A stretch of 64,000 nt of DNA from an uncultured Prevotellaceae bacterium. GTDB taxonomy: Bacteria > Bacteroidota > Bacteroidia > Bacteroidales > Bacteroidaceae. How positions within the stretch are numbered: position 1 is the first letter of the stretch; the number at the start of each line of letters is the position of its first letter. The stretch covers positions 1-64,000 of the forward strand of contig CACZIT010000003.1 of assembly GCA_902781315.1 (NCBI GenBank), in the 5' to 3' direction. The notes beneath the pieces were generated by a model. It searched no databases. It had not been told where the DNA came from and saw only the letters and a program-made list of their open reading frames with translations. Positions 35,400 through 43,526 of this stretch are shown one piece after another. The translations under genes and the position numbers were made by a program.

Positions 35400-37303
35400 G
35401 ATGTACGAGACTTACCGTTACCCGATGTTGTCTGGTCGTAGATAGTCTGCACGGTCACGTTCGAGAGACCTTCCTCCACCTGCAGGCCACCATAGATCTT
35501 CATCACGCCCTCGCGACCGGCATTCTCCACCTTCACGACGCTGCCACCCTTTGTCTTATAATAGGTGTGTCCGTCTTCGATGTTGCCGACGATGATCAGG
35601 TTGTCGAGCATGTCGGTCAGACGGTTGGCAATCTGCGTGTCGGTAGCATCCGACAGCTGACGTGCACCTTCCTGCTTGCAGTGGTTGACCATGTCGTAGT
35701 AGTAGCGGTGAGCCTTCACGGTTTTGCGGTCGAAGTCGTAGTAGAACTCATAGAGGATGGGGTTTGATGTACCATAGGTACAGGGATCCAGATAGGTCAG
35801 CATCGACGTGTTGGTCGGGATGATGAAGCTATAGTAGGCATCCATTGAGTTCAGGTAAGGTTCAAACTCCAGGTTCTTGATGGCCCAGTAGATGACGTTC
35901 ATCGTCTCCTCGTTCACCAGTGCAGGGAACGACACCGAGCTGTAGGAAGCGGGCGAATAGACACGGTTCAGCATGTAGACCACACCGTTGCAGCCCATGA
36001 AGCAGCTGTCCACATCCTCAGCTTTCACGCCAAGGGCCACCTTGGTGGTGTTGTCAAGAATGTTGTTGAACTTCGAAGGCACCGTCTCCGAGAACGAACT
36101 GATGAGGTTGATGTCGAGCAGTTTCACGAGCACCTGCATCGGCACGTTTTCCCAGGCTCCGTACAAATCCTGCAGCACCTTGCCGTCGTGGTTCCACCAG
36201 AAGTCGAGCGCGGCGTTGGTGGGAGCCAGCATGGCACCTGCGTCGTAATGCAGGTCGAAGCCGGCCGTGTTGGTGTACATATACTGGTTCCAACCCGGGT
36301 CGAACGACAGCATGGCATCCACCAGGTTGCCGTCGGGATCGGTGTTCAGTTCGCCACCAGTAGAAGCACCATACTGGCTAGTGTTGCTCGTCGAGGAGAA
36401 GTACTTCAGCGTGAACACCGAGTCGGTGTTGTTGTAGAGGCGATTGTACTCCTTCGTGGCAGCTTCGTCATAATACGGTGCACAGAAACGATCGAGCAGC
36501 GAGGCGAAGCGCGACATATTGCTGTGCGAGTGCACAATGGCAGCCATGTTGTCGGAAGCAGTGGGCAGTCCCTCCACCTTCTGAATGTAGCCATTCTTAC
36601 AGGTGATGTCGCGCTCCACAAGTTTCTTACCGTTCACCCAAGCATCCTGTGCCGACGTCGAGACACCATTGGTCAGCACGGCCAGGTCGCTGTCAGTGAT
36701 TTTGTTCAATTTCATGTAGGCGGGCAGGAAGTGAATCATCGGCTTCGTGGTGTTGTCGCGCAGCAGCACGATACCTTCCTTCTTGTCCTTGTACTTTGCC
36801 CAGAACTCCGTGTTCGGCATTTCGGCGGGATAGATGCGCGAGATGGAGTCGAACACCGATGCAGCCGTCTCGCGGCGCATGCACTGTCCTTCGGATGGCG
36901 GGTTTCCACTCACGTTGCTGAGCAGCTCCACCAGATAGGCGTTGTTCACCATGGCGCTGTTGAACAGCAGTTTTTTCTGGGCGCTCGTCAGGTCCTCATA
37001 CTTACGCACTCCCCATGTGTTCGACTTGAAGAAGTCCTCATAGACCTTGTCCTCGGCCACAAACAGGGTCTTACTACCTGTCTGGCTGAGCACGCTGGTC
37101 TGGTCCAGGTCGTCAATGAGCCTCAGTGTGTAGTTGTAGTTACCTTCTTCTTGCAATCGTTCGTAGATGGAGTTGCCCAGCCAAGAGGGTTGGCCAACGA
37201 GCTCATCTTTCTCGCACGACTGCAGAAGTCCGGCACCCGAGAGCAGCAGCATGGTTGCCAAGGCTGCTGCTCCGGTACGTTTCTTCGGTACGTAACTTTT
37301 CAT
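35396..37303 (-). CDS. FAS1 domain surface lipoprotein, probably truncated by a frameshift at its 3' end
   Basis: The 635-aa lipoprotein has lipobox LQSC, then EKDELVGQPSWLGNSIYERL. FAS1-like segments are visible at ~45-230 (YTLRLIDDLDQTSVLSQTGSKTLFV split) and ~270-450 (FASLLDRFCAPYYDEAA, APTNAALDFWW), with a third at ~480-620. It ends TTSGNGKSRTS, where a frameshift separates it from the last FAS1 domain at 34671-35399. It is the second gene of the minus-strand PUL operon, 72 bp after the HExxH gene. Confidence 0.85.
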   Translation of the reverse strand: MKSYVPKKRTGAAALATMLLLSGAGLLQSCEKDELVGQPSWLGNSIYERLQEEGNYNYTLRLIDDLDQTSVLSQTGSKTLFVAEDKVYEDFFKSNTWGVRKYEDLTSAQKKLLFNSAMVNNAYLVELLSNVSGNPPSEGQCMRRETAASVFDSISRIYPAEMPNTEFWAKYKDKKEGIVLLRDNTTKPMIHFLPAYMKLNKITDSDLAVLTNGVSTSAQDAWVNGKKLVERDITCKNGYIQKVEGLPTASDNMAAIVHSHSNMSRFASLLDRFCAPYYDEAATKEYNRLYNNTDSVFTLKYFSSTSNTSQYGASTGGELNTDPDGNLVDAMLSFDPGWNQYMYTNTAGFDLHYDAGAMLAPTNAALDFWWNHDGKVLQDLYGAWENVPMQVLVKLLDINLISSFSETVPSKFNNILDNTTKVALGVKAEDVDSCFMGCNGVVYMLNRVYSPASYSSVSFPALVNEETMNVIYWAIKNLEFEPYLNSMDAYYSFIIPTNTSMLTYLDPCTYGTSNPILYEFYYDFDRKTVKAHRYYYDMVNHCKQEGARQLSDATDTQIANRLTDMLDNLIIVGNIEDGHTYYKTKGGSVVKVENAGREGVMKIYGGLQVEEGLSNVTVQTIYDQTTSGNGKSRTS

Positions 37304-37375
37304 TGTTAGGCTTGTTTTGATTAATACTTATTTATTTACTATCTATTATTCAGTCATTCTCACCTATGCCCCACC

Positions 37376-39922
37376 CTACTTCACGACGAGTTTGGCCGAA
37401 GCCTTCTCGCGACCGTTCACGGCCTGCAGGATGTAGAGACCCGGAGCCACGTCGGCCGGCACGCGGAAGTCGCCGTCGTGCAGGAAGCTCTGCTGATAGA
37501 CCAGCTGTCCGCTCTGTGTGTAGAGGCGCACGGGAATCTGCCACTGGCTGACACCGGTCATGTGCAGGGGCAGGCTCTCGCCACGAGCCACCACCGTGCG
37601 CTCAGGATGCAGCTCGAAGCCTACGGCCTCGTCGCCAATCGTCGTGTCCTCGATGCCTGTGATGAACTCCGTGTCGCGAATGGTCGACGAGTAGTTATAC
37701 CACTTCAACTGGGCCTTGGCGGGCTGGTAGACGTTCTCGCCCATCTTCAGACGATAGTCGAAGTGAGTCTTGCGCGTCTCCTCACCTTTATATATATAGT
37801 CGGTGTTACACACCACGAGAATCACCACACCGTTGGCGGGCTGGTCCTTCAGCGTCATCACCACGTCGCCCTCGCCGCTGATGGGCTGCGAGTAGTAGAT
37901 GTCGCCTTTCTTCGTGCGATAGCACAGCTGGGCCTCCATGTTCTTGCCCAGGGGCTTGAAGTGCACGCTGATGCGGTTGCCCACGTCGCTGCGCACGTGC
38001 AGCGGTATCTGGTTGGCGCCGCTCCAGCCTGGCGTCGTGCGCCATTCGGGATACCACCAACCCAGCGAGTCCACCTCGTCACACTTGTACATATTGGCAT
38101 AGGGCGTGGCCTGCCACACCTTCACCTTCTTCCAGTAGGGACTCCACTCCTGCTGTATGCTCTTCAGCCAGTTGTCGTCGATGAGTTTCTTGCATGCCTG
38201 CGACCACTGACCGACGTCAATCATCGCCTGACGCGTGCGGTATTCCAGGATGAGGTGGCGCATCTGGCGTTCGCCCAGTGCCGAGCCCATGCCTTCCAGC
38301 ACGCGTGTCTTGCAGTAGCGCCATATCCAGGGAATGGCACCACGCCCCATGATTTCGCTCAGGAAGTGAGGGAAGAGTTCTCCGTACTGCACGCCACCCA
38401 GCAGGTTGCGCCAGGTGCATATCTGTCCCTCGTTACCATACATGTTCACGCCCTCGGCACTGGGGCCGCCGAACGAGTCGTCGAGCAGCCAGCCCGAATA
38501 GCACTCAATAGGCATGAAGGGAGCTATCATATTGCCGGCACTCAGCCAGCCCATGCTCGTCGGAGCCTTGCCGCTCTTGGCCAGTTCAGCCTCGCCTTGC
38601 AGCCAAGTGTTACCACCCTCGTGGAACCAGGCCGACTGCTTGCAGCCGTCGAGGTCGGCAAAAGTTGCGTGGATGCCCTCGTGCACGCAGGCATTCTGCT
38701 GTGCCTCGGCATCATTGACATTCATCTTGCGATATTCGTCGTACTTGAACGCAGGGTCGAAGCACGACACAGGGTAGTAAGAGATATAGACCATCGGCCA
38801 GCTCTCGCCCTTGTAGTTGGTGGCACTCTGCCAGCCGCCCAACTGCTTGTAGTCATGGTCGCCGTTGATGCCGCTGCCCACGATATAGACGGTGCTGAAG
38901 TAGCCGTTGCGGGCACGCTTGTCTGGCGGCCAGCCGAACTCGTCGCGGAAGTAGGCGAAGTCTTTGTCCATCTTCTTCAGCAGGTTCTCAATGGCCAGGT
39001 CGGTGATGTATTTGTTCTTCGAACGCGAACTTCCCCATCCGCAGGCCCACCATTCGCCTTCCATATGGCCGGTCATGCCCACGTTCTCGGGCAACATGCC
39101 CTTCGACGGCGGGTCGAGTTTCGGATATTCCCAGCGGAAGTCGTAGTTCAGCGTGGGGTTATAGGGATGATCCTCCCACGTGTAGCTCACCGACGGATCG
39201 TAGATGGTGTATTCCAGCGTGCTCACACGGCCGCACTGGCGCTGATAGCTCGCCACGTAGGTGCCTGCCATTGTGGCCTCCACCGTAGCTGTCGTGGCGG
39301 TCTGGCCGTCGGGCAGGGTCCAGTTCCAGATGCCTTCTTCCTGCTCGCCCTCGGGCAGCGTCACCTGCGGAGCCAGCACCAGAGGTTGCTCCTCGCGATA
39401 GGCCTGGGTGGTGTTATCAGTGAGCACTGCTGCCACACAGTCCTCGCCCAGATAGCCGAACAACTTCAGTTCGCGCAGGCCGCAGGCCTTCTCGCTCTTC
39501 ATGTAGATGCGCAGACGGTTGCAGCTCTTCTCCACCTCGGTGATTGAGAGTCCGTTCTCGTCGGCAGCAGCCAGCGTGACACCGCGCTGCCAGCCGTGGC
39601 CGTCCCACCATGCCACGTAGGCATCGGTCGGCACCAGCAGGTTGTCATCGGCGGCCCAGTAGGCACGGATGTCGGCGAAGTCGTTGTTCTGCTCCCATCC
39701 CAGTTCCACGTATTCATACTCGCCGAAGAACTCCTCGCCACGGAAACCGCTCCAGAATTTCGACTGGGTGGTGCGGTTGTCGTTGATAAGCGACACGGGG
39801 TGTTCCTCCGACTCTACAGAAGCCTTCACATAGCTGGCGCGCGACGCCAGATTGACCAGCGTAGCACTTCTCATCGGCATTGCCACAGCGAGCAGCAATG
39901 TCAGTACCAATGATTTCATCAT
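37376..39922 (-). CDS. Secreted HExxH metallopeptidase-like protein with T9SS sorting domain, first gene of the PUL operon
   Basis: The preferred start is the MMKSLVLTLLLAVAMPMRSA signal peptide (39922 or 39919); a start at 39943 is open but adds MNCNFSD. Residues ~25-160 look like a discoidin (F5/8 C) domain (RASYVKASVESEEHPVSLIND, NRLRIYMKSEKACGLRELKLFGYLG, given in parts). An Ig-like stretch follows. The catalytic-like part has VHEGIHATF, then WFHEGGNTW 16 residues on. The last ~80 residues form a classical T9SS type A sorting domain (RLYTQSGQLVYQQSF, PGLYILQAVNG). The protein is a diverged relative of the other HExxH proteins here. A strong promoter lies 69 bp upstream. Confidence 0.75.
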   Translation of the reverse strand: MMKSLVLTLLLAVAMPMRSATLVNLASRASYVKASVESEEHPVSLINDNRTTQSKFWSGFRGEEFFGEYEYVELGWEQNNDFADIRAYWAADDNLLVPTDAYVAWWDGHGWQRGVTLAAADENGLSITEVEKSCNRLRIYMKSEKACGLRELKLFGYLGEDCVAAVLTDNTTQAYREEQPLVLAPQVTLPEGEQEEGIWNWTLPDGQTATTATVEATMAGTYVASYQRQCGRVSTLEYTIYDPSVSYTWEDHPYNPTLNYDFRWEYPKLDPPSKGMLPENVGMTGHMEGEWWACGWGSSRSKNKYITDLAIENLLKKMDKDFAYFRDEFGWPPDKRARNGYFSTVYIVGSGINGDHDYKQLGGWQSATNYKGESWPMVYISYYPVSCFDPAFKYDEYRKMNVNDAEAQQNACVHEGIHATFADLDGCKQSAWFHEGGNTWLQGEAELAKSGKAPTSMGWLSAGNMIAPFMPIECYSGWLLDDSFGGPSAEGVNMYGNEGQICTWRNLLGGVQYGELFPHFLSEIMGRGAIPWIWRYCKTRVLEGMGSALGERQMRHLILEYRTRQAMIDVGQWSQACKKLIDDNWLKSIQQEWSPYWKKVKVWQATPYANMYKCDEVDSLGWWYPEWRTTPGWSGANQIPLHVRSDVGNRISVHFKPLGKNMEAQLCYRTKKGDIYYSQPISGEGDVVMTLKDQPANGVVILVVCNTDYIYKGEETRKTHFDYRLKMGENVYQPAKAQLKWYNYSSTIRDTEFITGIEDTTIGDEAVGFELHPERTVVARGESLPLHMTGVSQWQIPVRLYTQSGQLVYQQSFLHDGDFRVPADVAPGLYILQAVNGREKASAKLVVK

Positions 39923-39990
39923 ATCCGAAAAATTACAATTCATTTAGGCTATAATAAATATTAGTCGTGTAGGCTTCTTGAAAATATGGG

Positions 39991-40021
39991 CAAAGGTACA
40001 ACATTTCTATAGCATTTGCAA
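39991..40021 (-). promoter_or_regulatory. Promoter of the minus-strand PUL operon
   Basis: On the minus strand TTG (40019-40021), 20 bp, then TACCTTTG (39991-39998). This is an exact match to TTG-N20-TAnnTTTG. It would start a transcript about 60 bp before the first gene and could cover 12.8-39.9 kb. Confidence 0.8.
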
Positions 40022-40090
40022 GTTTATTTAAGAAAAAATTTTTGAAATATTGTAATTTAACACCATTCGACGCTGCCGCACTGAAAAAAA

Positions 40091-40119
40091 CGTCCAAAGA
40101 ATGAAAAAATAGTCTAAAG
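40091..40119 (+). promoter_or_regulatory. Candidate HTCS operator in the divergent promoter region
   Basis: Two direct half-sites, CGTCCAAAG (40091-40099) and AGTCTAAAG (40111-40119), start 20 bp apart, about two helical turns. Similar pairs occur between the CotH and GH97 genes. It lies 24 bp upstream of the plus promoter and 70 bp upstream of the minus promoter. Confidence 0.45.
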
Positions 40120-40142
40120 CCCCATATTTCCGCCCTTTTTGC

Positions 40143-40173
40143 TTGCACGTCTCAAAAATAATGTGTAGTTTTG
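40143..40173 (+). promoter_or_regulatory. Promoter of the five-repeat DUF4859-like gene
   Basis: TTG (40143-40145), 20 bp, then TAGTTTTG (40166-40173). It matches the Bacteroidota consensus and lies 46 bp before the start codon. Confidence 0.78.
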
Positions 40174-40219
40174 CTGTCAGTTTTAAAAATTATCTTTTAA
40201 CCAAAATGTTTTATATGTT

Positions 40220-42697
40220 ATGATTACTACTCAAGTAAGAAATCTGCTTACAGCAGTCATCTGCCTTTTCGCAGGTGCAACGGCTCAGGCGCAGTTCACT
40301 GGTGGGATTGAACAGTATCCTACGAACGACTACAAGACGAAAGCCGTGAGTTTCAAACTTTCTGAGGTAGCAGCCACATTGGAAACCGATGCCGCAACGT
40401 TGGCAGAGGCTTACACAACTTGGCTGAATGCCGAAGAGGCCGAGGAGAACATGCTTTTCCTTGTGAACCCTGATGGAACACTTGCTGAAGACTATTCAGC
40501 CAATGGAAAGGGATTCTACATCACTTCCGAGGGTGCTTATGGTGTTTGGGCACGTGACGATGCTGCCACGGCTGGCACATGGTTTGCTTCAGCTACAGCA
40601 AACGCTGACAACGACGAGTTTACCTTCAATATCGGACAGTACCCCGATACACTGAAGGTAGGCGACAAGGTGGAGGCTAATTTCCTGCTGAAGTATAATG
40701 GCAAGGAAGCTAAATTCCTGATTTCGCTCAGTGTGATTGCTATGCCGGATTATGAGATTCCCGAGCCTGCAACGCTCATTGAGAAGGAACTCAATGTAGT
40801 CGGAAGTGCCGAGACAACTGTTGAGCAATACCCGCGTGTGGGTTATGACTCCGACGGAGTTAGCATGCAGATAGGTGATGCCATTGCCAAACTTGGTTTG
40901 AAGGACGGACAGATGCTTGCCGACGTACTCGACAAACTGCTCTACTGCACAGAGTACAATAATGGCGACGTCGAACAAGGGGGCGGTCTGAAGAAGGATT
41001 CGCTCACCAACCAATCGTCGGCTGGTGTTCCTGGCTTCTGGCTGCGCGCCGTGATGAACGAGAACGGTGAACTCACCAACGAATGCTGCCGTGCTGGCTA
41101 TAGCAATGAGGACTACTTCTTTGCTGAGGCATTTGCTTATGACCCTGAAACGGGTGATATCACTTGCAACATCGGACAGTATCCCGGCAAACTCGCTGCC
41201 AACAACACGTACTTCGTGAATTGCTATCTGGTTTATGGCGACAAGGCTTACAAGCTCACCTACAATCTGAAGATTCTTGAGCGCGAGGCCGAGGGTCTGG
41301 AAGGCATGACAGAGGTCGGCAAGGACGAAGTTGTTATCGAGCAGTATCCGCGTACAGGCTATGATGCCGATGACATCAATGTCGACGTTGAAGCTATCGC
41401 TACGGCTCTTGGCTGCGCAGTTGGCGAATTCACTATGCAGGCTCTCGACGGCGACGAGAACTTCGCTGCCGGTCCTACCGCTGGCAACCAGGGCTACTGG
41501 TTCAATTCAGAAGGTTACGTCACTGCTTGGGAAGCACAGCCGGCATTCTACATTGAGAACCCCACGGCCAACGACTTCTCTGTGCTGAGAATCGGCCAGT
41601 ATCCTAATAAATTGAAAGTTGGCGACGAACTGAGCACCAACCTCTACTTTATCAATGGTGACAACTATTACACGCTGCACGTGGCTCTGAATATCATCGA
41701 AGAGGGTGACAAACCCAATCCCAACGAGTTCAAGAACATGGGTACGAAGAGCTTCGTCTTCCAGCAGGAGCCTCAGAGCGACTATGTCTGGACCGACGGT
41801 ATCGACATCCCCACCGACTTCCTCTATGAGAAACTGGGCGAGGATGCCACTTGGAAGGTCTATGGTCTGGCCGTGCTGAACGAGGACGGCTCGGAACCCG
41901 ATCCTAAGTACGTGAACAACTACACTATCGACGAGAGACCCGGCTTCTGGCTCAATAAGGACGGCCGCAACAGCGGTTGGGGTGCCGATGCTATCTTCGG
42001 TATCTCTGCCGGTGGCCGCGAGAGTGGCAAGTTCACCATGCTGCAGTACCCGAAACGTTGCTCTATCGGCGACGTGCTGAAGACCCAGCTCTTCTTCGTC
42101 AACGAGGCTAAGGGCGAGATGGTCACCTTCAACTTCACCTATCAGATTGTTGAGGAAGTGAAGACCTACGAGCAGGTTGGCCAGAGCGGCTTCACCGTGC
42201 CTGTTGACTATGACCACGAGGTTGAGTTCGAGATTCCCGACATGGCAGTTGCTGCCGAGGCTCTGGGCGTCAGCGTCGACGACCTGCTGAGCGAGAACAA
42301 CTACTGCTGGTATGGCATGACCAGCGACGGCATCTATGCCGAGGGTAAGAACGCCAGCGCCGGCCTGAGCTTCAACATTGATGGCGGCTACGATGCCACC
42401 GGTGCCATCTTCTTCTACGACGTGCAGAAGGACGGCGACGCCGTGAAGGCTGTTGTTGCTACCGACCTCCAGGTGGAAGACGACTATGCTGCTGACGGCC
42501 AGTTCTGCCTGCGTGTCGGCGACAAGGAGTTTGTCTACGCTATCCGCTTCGTATCGCCCGCTCTCTATACTGGCATCAGCAATGCCAACGTCGAGACCAA
42601 GGCCGACGGCCGCATCTACGACCTCAGCGGTCGCCAGGTGACGAAGCCCGTGCGCGGTCTCTACATCCAGAACGGTAAGAAGTTCGTGGTGAAGTAA
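40220..42697 (+). CDS. Secreted protein of five tandem DUF4859-like domains with C-terminal sorting tail
   Basis: The 825-aa product has a signal peptide ending TAQAQ and five modules of ~150 residues, beginning near residues 30, 195, 370, 525 and 650. The first three modules carry the landmarks EQYP.(N/V/T).(Y)D at the start and (N/R)IGQYP.KL...(D)....Y in the middle; the last two are more diverged (LQYPKRCSIGDVL; the fifth lacks QYP). The C-terminus (GISNANVETKADGRIYDLSG, GLYIQNGKKFVVK) is a sorting tail. The same module is fused to the HExxH and CotH proteins nearby, so it is probably a shared binding or anchoring domain. No catalytic residues were recognised. The divergent promoter region shared with the PUL suggests co-regulation by the HTCS. 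Confidence 0.82.
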   Translation: MITTQVRNLLTAVICLFAGATAQAQFTGGIEQYPTNDYKTKAVSFKLSEVAATLETDAATLAEAYTTWLNAEEAEENMLFLVNPDGTLAEDYSANGKGFYITSEGAYGVWARDDAATAGTWFASATANADNDEFTFNIGQYPDTLKVGDKVEANFLLKYNGKEAKFLISLSVIAMPDYEIPEPATLIEKELNVVGSAETTVEQYPRVGYDSDGVSMQIGDAIAKLGLKDGQMLADVLDKLLYCTEYNNGDVEQGGGLKKDSLTNQSSAGVPGFWLRAVMNENGELTNECCRAGYSNEDYFFAEAFAYDPETGDITCNIGQYPGKLAANNTYFVNCYLVYGDKAYKLTYNLKILEREAEGLEGMTEVGKDEVVIEQYPRTGYDADDINVDVEAIATALGCAVGEFTMQALDGDENFAAGPTAGNQGYWFNSEGYVTAWEAQPAFYIENPTANDFSVLRIGQYPNKLKVGDELSTNLYFINGDNYYTLHVALNIIEEGDKPNPNEFKNMGTKSFVFQQEPQSDYVWTDGIDIPTDFLYEKLGEDATWKVYGLAVLNEDGSEPDPKYVNNYTIDERPGFWLNKDGRNSGWGADAIFGISAGGRESGKFTMLQYPKRCSIGDVLKTQLFFVNEAKGEMVTFNFTYQIVEEVKTYEQVGQSGFTVPVDYDHEVEFEIPDMAVAAEALGVSVDDLLSENNYCWYGMTSDGIYAEGKNASAGLSFNIDGGYDATGAIFFYDVQKDGDAVKAVVATDLQVEDDYAADGQFCLRVGDKEFVYAIRFVSPALYTGISNANVETKADGRIYDLSGRQVTKPVRGLYIQNGKKFVVK

Positions 42698-42713
42698 TTT
42701 TTTCATCCCTAAC

Positions 42714-42741
42714 GAAGCCCGCACCCTCTCGTGCGGGCTTC
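42714..42741 (+). terminator. Hairpin after the 825-aa gene
   Basis: GAAGCCCGCAC and GTGCGGGCTTC form an 11-bp stem with a 6-nt loop. The T-run after it is weak (TCAT), so it may be an mRNA-protecting hairpin or part of a double terminator with the next one. Confidence 0.6.
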
Positions 42742-42751
42742 TCATATCTAA

Positions 42752-42790
42752 AGCGGTCAACAGCCCACCAGCTGTTGGCCGCTATTTTTT
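42752..42790 (+). terminator. Second, stronger intrinsic terminator
   Basis: AGCGGTCAACAGC and GCTGTTGGCCGCT form a stem around a short CCACCA loop, followed by ATTTTTTA. Confidence 0.85.
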
Positions 42791-42806
42791 ATGGCAATTA
42801 TATGCG

Positions 42807-42900
42807 GTTCTTTCTCCGCTACGCTACAAAAGCGTCTCCTCCTTGCTCTGTCACACAAAGCAAGCGTCCACCCTTCGGGCCGAGCGCATAGCCGAGCGGG
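42807..42900 (+). repeat. Dispersed 'ttctttctccgc' element, long copy
   Basis: It starts gttctttctccgctacgct, continues acaaaagcgtctcc and ends gggccgagcgcatagccgag. It is the longest of the five copies seen (162, 423, 8226, 42807, 62654). Confidence 0.6.
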
Positions 42901-42907
42901 CGGGACT

Positions 42908-43000
42908 TTTATCCCCTATAAACCCTTCCACTCCCCTTTAAACCCCTTATGCCCCTTTATGCCCTTCCACTCCCCTTTAAACCCCTTTATGCCCCTTACA
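42908..43000. repeat. cccctttaaacccc / tttatgcccc tandem repeat
   Basis: Two longer copies of ttccactcccctttaaacccc are joined by shorter tttatgcccc units, giving a minisatellite of about 90 bp. Confidence 0.75.
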
Positions 43001-43232
43001 CCTTTCCTATGAATTTTTCCGACAAAACGACCGCGGCGTGAAACATCAAACTAGAGTGTGAAACATCCGGAACTTTGACATGAACCCTCCGTCAGAGGCA
43101 GATAAACCATCCAAATCAACGGCGCCGACTATGCAGAGCTATGAGTTAGACCCTCTATCTCTATGAGTTGGTTGGTGTAACTCTAAGAGCTACATGCTCT
43201 AAACCTATGAGATACATACTCCAGACCTATGC

Positions 43233-43262
43233 TTTTAAGCCCCCTAACATAGGGGGTTGGGG
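43233..43262. repeat. Intergenic palindromic unit (agccccctaacatagggggt)
   Basis: A C5 arm and G5 arm around a short taacata loop, ending ttgggga. It resembles the units embedded in the DPP4 and GH43 genes. Confidence 0.55.
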
Positions 43263-43383
43263 AACTTGAAAGGCTAAACAACTGACCCTCAACGACTTAG
43301 CAAACATGCCAAATTTTGGCCGTATTTGCGAAAAAAGTTTTTCCAGTTCAGAATAATCAAAAATTAACTGGGTACTTTTGACC

Positions 43384-43422
43384 AAAAAAAATGACAGAGC
43401 GCACACGTTGCGCCCTGTCATT
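43384..43422 (-). terminator. Terminator of the CotH-HExxH operon
   Basis: On the minus strand AATGACAGGGCGCA and TGCGCTCTGTCATT pair and are followed by eight Ts. It lies ~75 bp after the HExxH stop codon, beyond the repeated gene tail. Confidence 0.9.
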
Positions 43423-43431
43423 GGTTATGAG

Positions 43432-43526
43432 TTCACGGCAAACTTTCGGCCGTTCCGGTTCTTACTTCACGGCAAACTTTCGGCCGTTCTGCTTCTTTAC
43501 TTCACGACAAACTTTCGGCCGTTCTG
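43432..43526 (-). repeat. Threefold tandem repeat of the 3' end of the HExxH gene
   Basis: The 26-bp block ending TTTG(T/C)CGTGAA occurs at 43501, 43466 and 43432, spaced 34-35 bp. The first copy encodes the final QNGRKFVVK of the gene; the other two lie after the stop and would encode QNGRKFAVK followed by stop (second copy) and the near-identical third. Only the first is translated. Confidence 0.8.

Larger units (their letters stand above)
42791..43383. other. Gene-free intergenic stretch with several repeats
   Basis: No supported gene. It holds a copy of the dispersed ttctttctccgc element, a cccctttaaacccc/tttatgcccc tandem repeat, a string of short ctatgag/ctaagag words at 43138-43225, and one intergenic palindromic unit at 43233-43262. 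Confidence 0.6.
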
